A stretch of 20,128 nt of DNA from NCBI GenBank assembly GCA_004151065.3, contig NWUY0300014091.1, positions 35,971 to 56,098 of the forward strand, written 5' to 3'. The DNA is from Larix sibirica. Taxonomy: Eukaryota > Streptophyta > Pinopsida > Pinales > Pinaceae. Of this stretch, positions 1-10,218 are shown piece after piece. Each line of letters opens with the position of its first letter. Position 1 is the first letter of the stretch. The position numbers and the translations under genes were made by a program. The notes below the pieces were generated by a model. It was not told the origin of the DNA. It worked only from the letters and a program-made list of their open reading frames with translations, and ran no database searches.

Positions 1-363
1 TGATTTATTTGGATGGGGACATTACAACAACTCATTGATCTGAGGGTTTTCACAGTGATCCGGAGTTTGCACAGTGATATGAGGGTTTGCACAATAATCC
101 AGAGTTGTACTCAGAGATCCAAATTTGCTCTCGGTAATTTGAGGTGGCAACGCAATGACATGTGGTCTCCTTTTAAACATACAAGGTCTGAACAGTGTCA
201 ACAATCAATTATTCATCAAACAATCAATGGGTGACTCATAATTCAATGACAATCTTCTTCTAGTTAATGGAAGCTTCAGAAGTAGTGTTGAAAATGATAG
301 GAGTTTGGTGGCTGTTGTTATTGTTATCACACAACTTGTAGTTGTCCCNTGATTATTGAGTGC
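1..363. other. No gene seen; degenerate short tandem repeat
   Basis: I find no coding sequence here. Positions of about 38-118 hold three to four degenerate units of roughly 20 bases built on 'gagggtttgcacagtga', which looks like a decayed minisatellite. A single N stands at 349, just before the LINE fragment. The join there may be an assembly gap rather than natural sequence. Confidence 0.5.
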
Positions 364-1164
364 ATGCTTCTCTTCTTCTTTGCAAATATTCTTGAGAATT
401 TGATTGTGAGATTGTTACAGTTGCTAGATCCCTGCAGATTATCACACCAACAACATATAAAAGGTTATGAAAATTTTGACTTATGTTGTCTACATTGGCA
501 TCGACAATGCATATCTTATCCTTCTCTCCTAGAAATTATATTGTGGACAATTTGGAATACAAGATACAAAGTTGTCTTTGAAGACCAAACATAGTGCATA
601 CAAAATATTTGTGTCCAAATCCTAAAGATGTCAAAGGAATACTACATTGAGGGGTTTTCCCCAAAGATAAAGAAGGTTAGCTTGTTTAATTTGTAGTTCA
701 ATGGTGCTGTATATTTTTTCCATGGTGCAACTTCAAATGGTTTATGTGTTGCTGGTGGAGTTATCTATTTAAACATTGACCACAATTACACTTTCAAACT
801 AAATTGTGGCATTGGAACTGACATGAAGGCATAATTACTAGCTCTTTTGTGAGTTCTGAAAGTGGAAAATATATTTGGTATTGATCAACTTAAATTTTTT
901 GAGGATTCACGGGTGACTATTAAATGGGCCCGTTATGAATATAATCTAAAGGTCACTTCTCTCTTTCACTGGTGCTACAGAATCAAGGCGGAAATTAGAC
1001 TATTCAGAAATAACTTTTTTGAACACATCTTTCGACAACACAAATATTTTGCTGATAAGTTATCAAAGTAGGATTTGGAAGGTGATGAAGGCATTATTAT
1101 CTGGGAAGAGTTCCAGGAGTCTCATCTTTGTCATTTTGGCTCTTTGGAATTCTTTGACAATTAA
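364..1164 (+). pseudogene. LINE ORF2 3' end: zinc-binding region end and RNase H, broken
   Basis: One reading frame runs from 364 to a terminal stop at 1162-1164, interrupted by five in-frame stops, including those at 694, 832, 850 and 1069. The first part ends in 'LWTIWNTRYKVVFED', which matches the end of the zf-RVT (reverse transcriptase zinc-binding) region of plant non-LTR elements. From 697 follows an RNase H of the plant LINE type: 'FNGAVYFF' stands where F-D-G-A is expected, 'AGGVIYL' is the next strand, 'TDMKA' replaces the A/T-x-x-E-A catalytic segment, and 'FEDSRVTIKWA' keeps the later catalytic Asp. The C-terminus 'NFFEHIFRQHKYFADKLSK' fits the family's 'R-x-x-N-x-x-A-D-x-L-S' end. 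Two of the catalytic acids (D to N, E to K) are lost, so no active enzyme could be made even without the stops. The 5' part, with endonuclease and RT, is absent. Confidence 0.85.
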
Positions 1165-1363
1165 TTTGTTCCTCCCTTATTTATGGTTTTAGATATCACT
1201 AGTAGGGTGATGAGGTTTTTTGTAATTTGTAATATTTTGGGCTGGAAGACTTTGGTTTAGTATTTTCTGATAAGTCTTTTTGTGACTATCTACTGGAACA
1301 CTTATGTACTATTTGATTCACTTATTGAATATCAATAGTATGCTTTTTTTCTGCTGAAAAAAA
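1165..1363 (+). other. LINE 3' untranslated region and short poly(A) tail
   Basis: About 200 bases follow the RNase H stop and end at 'tgctttttttctgctgaaaa' with seven A residues at 1357-1363. A short 3' UTR ending in an A-run straight after RNase H is the usual 3' end of plant L1-like LINEs, so I place the element boundary here. The first few flanking bases are 'cgatccac'. No target-site duplication could be tested because the 5' end is missing. Confidence 0.6.
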
Positions 1364-2346
1364 CGATCCACATACACAAATATTCAATCCAAGATGTCAT
1401 CAGAACACCCCTTGTAACAATCTCATCTCTTTTAAGATTCACTTCCCAAGTTAATTGTTTATACAACAAACATATGCCATAATTAATCACATTTATTATG
1501 CCACTCAAGCAATAATCATCCAGACAAGTATATGGTTCTTTATTTACATTCCAACATATCATGTCATCCACATAGTATTCATTATCAAACTTGGGTCAAG
1601 GAAATTTAAATCCAAATATTATTGCCATGATGCAAATGTCATTCCAACCTCATCGAGAAAGATTTTACCATGGGATTTCCATTACATTTCCAATTAAAAT
1701 TAATTAATATATAATTAAACTAATTACATTTTCAAAGCATCTCAAGGCTTGCTAATGAAGGCAACGAGCTTCACAAGTTCAAAATTTATTTCCATTAAGT
1801 AAAAGATTATATCCAACAAGATATTTGGAAAATTTATGCCTAGAATTCATCCCAACAAAGAATAACCATAACTAGTTCTAATACTCTTTGCACATCCTAT
1901 GGCTCTACTCATAGACAACAATATGCAACCAAAATAATCAACCATAAGTGTTTCTCACAACAATTGTTTGCTTTCGCTTACCTTTCTCTAGTTTGCCAAA
2001 CATATGGCATATGGATACCTCTTAGTTATAATATTCACCCATGACGTTCCATCAATTAAAGAAAATTACATTCTTATGGTTTATGTCATTTATAATTTTC
2101 TTTAATAGATAAATCATTAATTGATTAATTATTATTACACTCGGTTCTTTTTTTTCCAGAAAAAAAAATTCGTATTTTTTTTCATGTTAGAATGAAAAAT
2201 ACATTCACCACATGAACATTGCAATTGATAGACTTCCAAACTCCAACTACAACAAATTCCATAGATAACTACCATCTGACTAGCTGATTCCTACTTTCAA
2301 AGAAATTAATTCTCACTTACTACAACCTAACGCTAAGGTTGTGCTC
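1364..2346. other. No gene recognised
   Basis: AT-rich sequence between the LINE tail and the gypsy LTR. Short open frames exist on both strands (for example 1455-1697 on plus and 1332-1571 on minus), but neither shows a motif I recognise and they overlap each other. Poly-T and poly-A runs lie near 2148-2185. Confidence 0.5.
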
Positions 2347-2675
2347 TGTTGTAATCTACAAGATTACATGAGATTACTAGTAACACAACATATACAAATA
2401 TATATCAAGTACTAGATCATACATACATAAGAGAATAAGAAAGAGAGAAAGTAGTGGAGGCAGGAGCAACAAGTATCTTTATTAGAATATTAGACCATTC
2501 TGTAGAATAATGGAATCTTATAATATCTTGGATCGACAACCTATTATATAGATCATGCAGTTGTAACTTCTTAACTGAATGGTCGGTTTTCTTAACTGAC
2601 CCGATTGAACTGGGATGACTAGTCTCTAGTTGGTCAGGAAGACCTAGTCAGCTGGTCAACTAGGCTCCTCCAACA
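2347..2675 (-). repeat. 3' LTR of the Ty3/gypsy element
   Basis: The 329-bp segment begins on the minus strand with TGTTGGAGG and ends with TTACAACA, so it has the TG...CA ends and a 5-bp terminal inverted repeat (TGTTG/CAACA). It lies directly after a polypurine tract, which marks it as a 3' LTR. Inside, on the minus strand, a TATA-like box and an AATAAA signal occur in the right order. The five bases outside its end (2342-2346, 'tgctc' on plus) are the candidate target-site duplication, but the partner end is not in the window. Confidence 0.85.
2478..2550 (-). promoter_or_regulatory. LTR promoter (TATA-like) and poly(A) signal
   Basis: On the minus strand 'tatataatag' (2550 to 2541) is a TATA-like box. 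'aataaa' (2483 to 2478) lies about 58 bases downstream and is a candidate polyadenylation signal. This TATA then AATAAA order fits the U3-R arrangement of a plant LTR. The assignment rests on motif and position only. Confidence 0.5.
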
Positions 2676-2692
2676 TCTGCCCCACCCCAAAA
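2676..2692 (-). other. Polypurine tract (plus-strand primer site) of the gypsy element
   Basis: On the minus strand 'ttttggggtggggcaga' directly precedes the TG of the LTR. A G-rich purine run at this place primes plus-strand DNA synthesis in LTR retrotransposons. It confirms the orientation of the element and the LTR boundary. Confidence 0.8.
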
Positions 2693-3478
2693 CTTTTCTT
2701 CGTTCCGAAGAGAACTGGGAGATGTAAATTTTTATACAAATTTGACAAAATTACACAAATAAAATGTCACAGACCAATTTTCCGTGTGATAAATAAATAA
2801 AAGAAAAGGAAACAGTTTTGAAAATAAAAAAAAGTAAAAATGAAAATTATGTAAAAGATTTAAAGAAAATTAGTTTTCTTATATTTGTATAAAAATGATG
2901 AGTTATGATGTAAATGTGAAAAGTCATTACTTTTTGGTATTTGACCCTTATATTGTAGTTAAGGATGATTCCCTTGGATTGGAGGGACATTGGAGGAATT
3001 GCCACGAGGAAGAGAGTGGGTTTAAGGGATAGGTGATGTACGTGAGGGGTTTTCCATGTGTGGGCACATGTGGGGTTTTTCCATGTACATGAGGTTAGGG
3101 TGAGCTCAAGACCCGAATTTTTGTGGTGAGGAGCCATGAGAATTTCCTCTTTGTTCAAGTGCGCTAGTGTTCCCTACAAGAATCCAACCATCTCTTGTGT
3201 AACATATAAGTTTCATATCTATGTAAATTATTGTTATGCACATGTTATATGATCAAATAGATGTCCTAAATTAAATGATGAATTGAATTCCTTTTTCTTT
3301 TAAAATATTTGTCTTATGATAATGGAATTATAATTAATTGCTTCTGCATTTCTGGATTATTATTATTATTTATTTTGAATGATTATATATAAATTGAAAG
3401 AAAAAATTAATGTTAAAATCACACTTCTTACAAGAAATTATAGCTCAAAAACTTATCGTCTGACATAAAAGAAAATCT
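2693..3478 (-). other. Non-coding spacer between extra ORF and polypurine tract
   Basis: About 790 bases, AT-rich, with no convincing coding sequence. A 103-codon open frame (2847-3158, minus) shows no motif. Around 3045-3090 there are short repeated units of the type 'acatggaaaa-cccc'. The segment is best read as the 3' untranslated part of the gypsy element. Confidence 0.55.
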
Positions 3479-6400
3479 TCAGAGTTGCTGAGAGCTAGAT
3501 GCTTCACCTGGCGGAATGAAATCAACACATGCTTCGACAATGGCTGGGGAGGAGAGGGCAAGGCGATATTGAAAGTCATCCCAATCGGTTAGAACAATCC
3601 TGATGTTTGTTTCCACAATAGTGAGTTCTGACAGTCGTATCAACTTTACTTGCATAGGATGATCTAATATGTTCTGCATGTTGGGACCAAAGTTCTAAAT
3701 TTGGATTTTTGCTGATCTCATCAATTTGTAGATGCAATTGGTTAGCCGACCAAATTCTTAGTGTGCTCTCTTGGCTTCATGTAACCATTGGTACTCTTTC
3801 CTCCTTAATTGGTCCTGTCGTTGCTGCACCATGCTAGTCTGGTCGTCAAAAGTCTGCACTGTGACTGGGTTGACCAATTGCTTCCATTTATAAAGCTCTA
3901 GTAGGGTACCTTGCATGTTCTGGATTTCAACACAAATTTTTCCATAATACGAATACCAATTATTGCTCTAGTTTCTAGCACTTCATATTCTTTAATATTT
4001 TTATCACATTCTTCAAATGCTTTGAACTAGTTGACAATGAGTAAACTGGTTTCATCTTGTTGTTTTTATGTGAGCTAGTCCTGGACATTTTCATAACTTT
4101 CAAGGAAAAATTGAACTAGACATTGCAACATATCTATTGTTTTCATAACTTTCAAGGAAAAAATGAACTAGACATTGCAACATATCTATTGTTTTCATAA
4201 CTTTCAAGGAAAAAATGAACTAGACATTGTCCTATTCCTCCTTTAGGGTTTTAAGTCTTTTTGAATATTCTGACCATATTTTGGTGCGCTCTTTGGTAGC
4301 CATTTTGATGAAGTCATCAAGTTCCTACTCTGATACTTTAGAGGCTATGAAGACAACTTTGTATTTTGTTGATCCTGCTGCTGGCTATACTTTCAAAGTA
4401 ATCTATGTGTTATTTTTATGCTTCTTGTTCTTATTGCTTTTCTTTGAAGTCTTATTTTTTCTTTTGTCGGGGGTCTTGGTTATCTGCAGCGTGATCGATG
4501 TAGTAATAGGTGGAGATGAAGTGGTTGTAGTTGGAGGTGGTAAGGTCGAAGGAGGTAGGTTTGATGGAGGTGAAGTTAATGGAGGTAGGGTCGACGACAC
4601 TAAAGTCGAATATGGGGCCGATAATACAAGGGGAAGTGTAGATGTTGTGAAAATAGTTGAAGTTGATGTAATTGAAAGGGCCATTGATGAGGTAAGTGAA
4701 TTGGTATTAGGTGAAGGTAAATGCACATATATGGTTAAATAAGTAGTTGGTGGTCCAGACAAAAAAATGGTGGTTTCATACCGAGTCATTTGTGTTTTTG
4801 TTGGTGAAGGAATTAGGTTGGAAGGGGTTGTCTTGCCTGCAGTTGTTTGTACTTGGATTTATAGTAGGGGGTTAATGTTGGTAGAATAAAAGACAAATTA
4901 TTTGATAAAAGGATTAAGTGAATTAAGTAATGGTTTCTTAGGTGAGCTTGAAATAAGGGGTGGAGATACCGGTATATTGATTAACTGATCAATTGGTTTT
5001 GCAGAATGTTTTGCAAAGTGAGCTATAAAGTGAAAAAAAGTAACATTGAATTGGTTAAAGTTAGGTGTAGACGTTAGGGGATCATGATATATTATTGGTA
5101 CCTATTTTTATTCTTCTTCTAGTTGATTTGGGGAAGGTGGTGCAGGTTCATTTGACACAATGACTGGGTCCTCTATATGTGGATTCTGAGATATCTTGAG
5201 TTTCTTTGGCAGTGGTGGCAATAATGCAGTAGAAGTTTTTGAACTAGTCAGCTATATTGACCGCTTCTGGTCATAATATTTATGTATTTGAATATCTATG
5301 GTGACTTTATTCTTTGCAGTTTTTACTATAGTGTGTTTGTCTTTCTCCCTTAGTTCTTCCCGATCATCTTCTATTGTTTCTAGTATGAATTTCTTCCTTT
5401 TCTTTGAGTGTTGTTTGGTAACTTTTCCTTTGAGATTGCATTGAAAGATAAGTATCTATTTAGCGAATTGGTTGAATTTTTCCTTGAATTGAGGCTCATC
5501 AAATTTAGTCTTGACACCTTCCTTGATGATAATTAATTCTTCTTCATCCTCGGTTGTCTCTCCCGAGGGTTTGATGATTGGTGCTTTTCTTTGACTGGTG
5601 GAGGGTACAATTTCTAGTTGATTTTCTGGCTCATCATGTGGGCCAAATGAACTGATGTACAATGTTGTTTCCCTTTGGTATTCTAGTTCTCCATCCATTA
5701 GTGGATCAATGATATCCCAATATTGAGTCTTAGCTATAGTTAGTATAGGTATCTTATTATTTTTTTTCCTGGGAAAATCAATAAATAGTTCAGGGACATT
5801 GGGATAATAGTCGATCTCCTATGAATTTATTGTTGCACCCTGCATGTACCATACCTTTGTATGGTCGAGGCCAAGTTCAATATGTGATCCTCGAGGTGTA
5901 CTTTGACGAATGTGTTGGGGTACTCTCTAATGGTTGCACTTAGTTTTTACTACCTGGAACTGGTTTTCCAAGTAGGTCTTTAATTTCGCTGCGTTCTAAG
6001 ATGGTCCCTTTCCTCCAAAGAGTTGGAAATTTTGCATCGGCATTTGATGTGTGCTGGTGAAATCTGTTTCACCAACTAGAGAAATATTTGCCATTACTAT
6101 CCAAATAAGTAATGAAGGAAACCTGATTGCTTTCCTAGACTCTTGGCTTTTCTCACAGTTGGTCTTGACCAATTGTGCCAAATGGTTGGCCTAATTGAAG
6201 GTTTCTTCCTTGTACGAAACCTACTTGACTACTTCTAACATGTTAAGCCTCATGTTAGATGCCCGATCAAGATTTGTTAGACATAGTTATATTATGACTG
6301 CATTCCATTTGACTGATTCATAAAGTACTTTGTTGATAATAATACCCTTTGAGATTTTACCTACTGGGGACCCTGTGAATTCTTCCACTAGTGGTAATGG

Positions 6401-7018
6401 TTTGGTCATGATTGGTACTGGAATTCCTTTACTTGATAAGCCAATAATACCAACAATAAGTGAATCTGTGATTAGAATTATCTCGTCAATCTATATTTTC
6501 CATCGTGGTATCAACTGACAATGAATTTGGTTATGATGCTTTTCAAGCTTCCAAGGGGAGCTATCAGAGGTGCATTCAAATAGCCTCAAATTTTCAGAAT
6601 GAATATCTTGTTGGTATATTCTATCCATTGATTGTCCCTAATTCCCCATGCCTTCATTTTTGCGTATTTTTCCTCCAAGTTTGCTTGTTCATTTTTTCTT
6701 TTTTTCTTTTGTATATTCTAGCTTCTATGGGGGTCATGGTAGCTTCTTCCTGTTGCATCCTGGATTTAACTTTGGAAAAATTTCTCTTTTCTACTGTGGT
6801 TCCCTTCTTAGGTTCCATGGACGGTTTTTGATAGTCTATGGTCGACAAGTCTAAAGGAACTCTATGATTTTAGGGATTGATTGTGCTTGCTCTAATTCAG
6901 TGCAGAAATTAATCGATGAATCTTCAAGCTTTGGATTTTTTATAGGCGTGGTCTTTAGCATGCTTTTAATGTGAGTAGGTGATAAAATCAAACATGAAAT
7001 TTGAAAGGGACATCTCAT
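3479..7018 (-). pseudogene. Long extra ORF downstream of gypsy pol, function unknown
   Basis: From 7018 to a stop at 3479 the minus strand carries coding-like sequence of about 1,180 codons. The N-terminal part changes frame three times (near 6850, 6660 and 6500). From about 6500 to 4231 one single frame persists, broken only by stop substitutions, and the final part (from about 3955 to 3479) is again in that frame. In order I see a Lys/Arg/Glu-rich stretch ('EARIYKRKKEKMNKQ'), a globular part with 'GKISKGIIINKVLYESVKW' and 'RFPSLLIWIVMANISLVGE', an acidic stretch (5456-5698), and a Pro/Ser/Thr-rich, mucin-like segment ending in a Lys/Asn cluster (4403-4789). A Gln/Lys/Glu-rich, coiled-coil-like part follows, then a C-terminus 'VDFIPPGEASSSQQL'. 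The position after pol is that of the env-like or additional ORF of Athila-type elements, but I see no signal peptide or clear membrane anchor. I cannot assign a function. The start at 7018 is the first Met after a stop and is uncertain. Confidence 0.72.
4088..4230. repeat. 52-bp tandem repeat, 2.75 copies, inside the extra ORF
   Basis: Units start at 4088, 4140 and 4192 with an exact 52-bp period. The third is cut after about 39 bases. They are nearly identical; the clearest difference is 'aaaaattgaac' against 'aaaaaatgaac'. Because 52 is not a multiple of three, the expansion shifts the reading frame of the minus-strand ORF. Coding-like sequence continues in another frame ('KAFEECDKNIKEYEVLE') until about 3955 and then returns to the main frame. 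Confidence 0.9.
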
Positions 7019-7500
7019 TCACACATTTCGTGTATCTTCTAAAGGAAGTTTTGTTCGTGTATCGGTCGGTTCGCTTGATGGTTGATCCTCCCATTGGTGA
7101 TCTCATTAGTCTCTAGGTCCTCACCTTTTTTCATCTTTCATTGGTCATATTGGGGATATCTTGGTCAGTATTTTGTCAGATGAATTCATTATCTACTTTT
7201 TTGACTCTTTGTTTTTCCTTCCAGAGTTGGGTGAAGGTTTGATACTCCAGGACTTCTATGTCTTTTTGTTCTCATGCTTTACCTCCTCTACCTAGTCAAA
7301 TCCCATGTGTTTTGAATCATGTCCACCCTGCCAAAATCCATGTCTCAATACTTCTTTTTATATATACTTTAGGTTAAGTTAGCTATGTAACCTTTTTTTA
7401 AACAAATTAGTTAGTTTTCCCTAATTCTACGTAAACTTGGGGACATGACATTCATCTAATGGTGATATGTACACTAGTTGGTGACATGGTTGTTTCATGG
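7019..7500 (-). other. Spacer between gypsy pol and the extra ORF
   Basis: About 480 bases after the pol stop. On the minus strand there are short open stretches in changing frames, with no domain I recognise. It may include a decayed start of the extra ORF, but I cannot support one. Confidence 0.45.
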
Positions 7501-8879
7501 TTAGTAATGTTTTAGTCAAGCTCTGCTCATGACCTTTGTGAAGAATCGATATTGAATCATTTTTAATTTGACTAATCCATTGTAATTAAGTTCTTTGATG
7601 ATATATGGCCCTAACCAGGCAACCTCGAGGTTTTTTGGTTTTCCTTTTATTTTGTTGTTATACAAAAATACCAACTCACCAACTGATATATCCTTATTTT
7701 TTATGTTCTTATCGTGCCATGATTTTTGTTGTTTCTTTTGAACTTCTTAATGGTGGATGGAAAGCATTCTCTATTCTTCCATTTTTTGTATTTTGAACAT
7801 TTTGTCCTATGTAGCCTGTACAGTACTTAGATGTAGGACTTGAGCAATAGTTGGAGCTTGTTGTTTGAAGTGTAGAGAGACGACTGCTTCTTGTCCATAT
7901 ACTAATTTAAATGGTGTTTGAACCATAGATCATTTGTATGTTGTCCTATATTCCCATAGTATTGTAGTTATTTTATCATCCCAGTCATCCTTGTAAATAT
8001 TGTAGTTTTTTGTGAAACCTTTGGTTAGGGTTTTATTAAATGACTCGACTATGCCATTCGACTGTTGGTGATATGCCAAGATTTTATGATGATCAATCAT
8101 AAATTATTTAGGGAGAACATCTATGGTTTTGTTAATAAAGTGCGTTCCTATATCATTGATTAATGTAAGTGGACATTCGAATATTGTAATGATGTTTTCA
8201 TAGATGAACTTAACTACGACTTCACTAGTGAAAGGTTCGATCGATTCTAATTTGGCCAATTTAGTAACATAGTTGACATGAGTTATAATATATCTTGCAT
8301 ATGTCTGACACCCAGGGTTTGGAAAAGGTCCAACAAATTCGATTACCTAGATTTCAAATGTAAGTCTTGGGTTGATAGATATGATATGCATTTCATGTCA
8401 TCGCAACAGTTGGCCCATGCGCCGAAATTTATCACATTTGTTAACATATGATTTTTAGTATTTATTAGTGAAGGCCACCATAGTCCAGATTTTAAATTTT
8501 TTCTAGTAGTTGTGTCGACCTGAAAATGTCCACCTACTCGGTGAGAATGTGCTTCTTCAATAATAGCTTCTCGTTCATGGTCGAGTATACACCAATGAAT
8601 TATATCGTCAAGACATATTTTATACATATACCCATTCATTAATGTATAAGGCACTACTTTCATTGCTAGGATTTTCTTCTTCTTCTCTGAGGTCCCTGCT
8701 GGAGCTTGTCCTTCTTGTAAAAATTCCACAATGTTTGCTAACTCAGTGGGCATGAATTCAACTCTAAAAAGGTGAGAATCAAGCAGCTCGTTGTATATTA
8801 CGACTTATTCTTTTCCAATTTCTATGTGGGATAGGTGGTCAAGTCCCACATTTGACTTGTTCGGTCGGACTAATATTTC
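7501..8879 (-). pseudogene. Ty3/gypsy Pol fragment: RNase H end and integrase
   Basis: The fragment starts with 'EILVRPNKSNVGLDHLSHIE', the end of gypsy RNase H and its tether. A stop stands at 8805-8807. The integrase follows with its zinc-binding part ('EAHSHRVGGHF' gives both His) and, after a frameshift near 8440-8460, Cys at 8434-8436 with Phe in place of the second Cys. The catalytic core is in one frame: 'IEFVGPFP' (first acid changed D to E, codon 8338-8340), 'NDIGTHF' (Asp, 8152-8154) and 'QSNGIVESFN' (Glu, 8044-8046). The spacing is 61 and 35 residues, as expected of gypsy integrases. 'AWLGPYIIKEL' (about 7585-7620) is the GPY/F motif. Pol ends at 'LKHY' and a stop at 7501-7503, with no chromodomain. 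Core stops include 8347, 8104 and 7930. The enzyme would integrate element cDNA; this copy is dead. Confidence 0.92.
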
Positions 8880-9577
8880 TGTGAAATTTTGCACAACAGA
8901 TCTAGAGACAAAAATTACCCTCATTTATTTTCACAGAGATGCATAGGAAAATTGAGAAGAAAAAATGTGCTAGAACACAAGAAGTTTGGAACTCAATTGG
9001 AATACTTTCTATTCGTATATTATTCACCAATGTGTGTACATTTATACTAATTCTCAAGAGAAAAATTTGTGAGCCTTAAGAGGCATTTGAAATCCATACA
9101 TGTGGCGGGCTTACTTTGGAAGATTCACTTCACTAGACATGAGTGCTAGTTGTAAGTCCTAAGATATGTCTAGTTTAACTGATGGTAGGTGAACCTAGAT
9201 GGTGCATGAGGTAGTTAGCTGATGATATGTATACCAAGAGGACTCATGAGGGAGTTACATGCTAAAAATAGTTGAGAGAATCTAAGGAGGGCACATTAGT
9301 TAACTAAAGATGTCATAACTACTAATAGGACTCCATAGTAGCATGAAATCAAGGAGCACTGTTGTAGTCCTCCATATCCCTAAAATAAAGGAGACTGGTT
9401 TTTATATCCCAATATTCATGAATGTGTGTATAATGAAGGCTAAAATGACAAATATGTAGTCCAGATAATGAGAGTAATGAGGATTATGCACTAGTAAACT
9501 AACTAGGGGGTCTATGCACTAGGAAAAACAGATAGATGTTCCGTGCCTAATGTTTAGATGGGTAATATGTACCAACA
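8880..9577 (-). repeat. 3' LTR of copy 1
   Basis: The 698-bp LTR begins on the minus strand with TGTTGGTACATATTACCC and ends with AAATTTCACA. It has TG...CA ends and a polypurine tract just upstream. It aligns with the LTR at 17511-18223, with scattered substitutions and small indels. By eye I put the difference at around 15 per cent, not measured. Confidence 0.88.
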
Positions 9578-9586
9578 TCCCCCTTT
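9578..9586 (-). other. Polypurine tract of copy 1
   Basis: On the minus strand 'aaaggggga' directly precedes the TGTTGG of the LTR. It is shorter than the tract in copy 2, consistent with decay. Confidence 0.7.
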
Positions 9587-9791
9587 AAGACTAAATTATA
9601 TGAGGAAAATGAAAAATAGGGCCCTGGTAATAGAGACCAAAGGTCACCATTTACAAAAGGATTTTATTTTTCCATATTCACTGAGGAAAGAGAGAAAACC
9701 TAGTGGGAAGAACCCCCCCAAAAAAGGACATGGAATAGGAATAAACAAAAGGTATTCACAATGTCTTCTTATTCACTTGAATGAGATGAAT

Positions 9792-10217
9792 TTACAACTT
9801 CTTGGTAAGATACTTGGTGAATATGTTGTAGATGCCTTGATCATGCACCAATTTTTCAATGCAGTGTAGCCAAAAAACATGTGTAGGAGCCCCTTTGAAC
9901 ACAACTTCTACCGATGGAGGAGAATCATATGAATGATTCTTGATGTGAACACATACATAATCAGATATAAATACATAATCAAACATGGACAATATATATG
10001 TGAACTCTTCTATCCGAAATGCATCAATGAACTCACTGGGATTAGTAACATGTGTAGCTACATAATGGATAATGTAGCCATGTATATTCCTTCCAAACTG
10101 ATTGATCACCTTCCTAATTTCAAAATGGAGCTTATGAGGTTATGTAAAAGAAAAATATGAATCATATGGAGCATAAAACATCAATGGTGAAGTGTCTCCA
10201 TGAGCGAGTAGGATCAT
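9792..10217 (-). pseudogene. Unrecognised ORF b of the Gag-type element, copy 1
   Basis: Reads from 'MILLAHGDTSPLMF' at 10217 with one in-frame stop (after 'SYFSFT') and ends in 'YNIFTKYLTKKL' at 9792. It is clearly homologous to ORF b of copy 2 at 18464-18925: shared blocks include 'VINQFG', 'IHGYI-HY', 'EFIDAF', 'THVFWLHCIEK' and 'VHDQGIYNIFTK'. Copy 2 extends about 12 codons further, so copy 1 has an early stop. I do not recognise the domain. The end faintly recalls the 'A-D-I-F-T-K' C-terminus of copia RNase H, but no catalytic RNase H motif precedes it. Confidence 0.6.
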
Positions 10218-10218
10218 A

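Larger units (their letters stand above)
2347..8879 (-). mobile_element. Ty3/gypsy retrotransposon (non-chromovirus), 5'-truncated in the window
   Basis: Read on the minus strand from 8879 down to 2347 the order is end of RNase H, integrase, long extra ORF, non-coding spacer, polypurine tract and 3' LTR. This is the canonical 3' half of a Ty3/gypsy element with an added ORF after pol. The integrase has a GPY/F motif but no chromodomain, which points to the non-chromoviral (Athila/Tat-like) plant branch. The side where RT, protease, gag and the 5' LTR should lie is cut exactly where another element's LTR begins (8880). None of these is found beyond that element, so the 5' half is deleted or lies elsewhere. 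Stops and frameshifts throughout show that it is an old, immobile copy. Confidence 0.88.

Noticed and set aside
1332-1697. Opposed open frames read as copia or integrase remnants
   Set aside because: I tried both strands and found no catalytic or structural motif of any retroelement domain.
2847-3158. Minus-strand 103-codon open frame as a gene
   Set aside because: It lies between the extra ORF and the polypurine tract, has no motif, and contains short repeats; more likely untranslated element sequence.
4227-4742. Plus-strand open frame of 171 codons rich in Gly, Val and Asp
   Set aside because: It is the complement of the P/S/T-rich segment of the minus-strand extra ORF; the skewed composition comes from that antisense relation.
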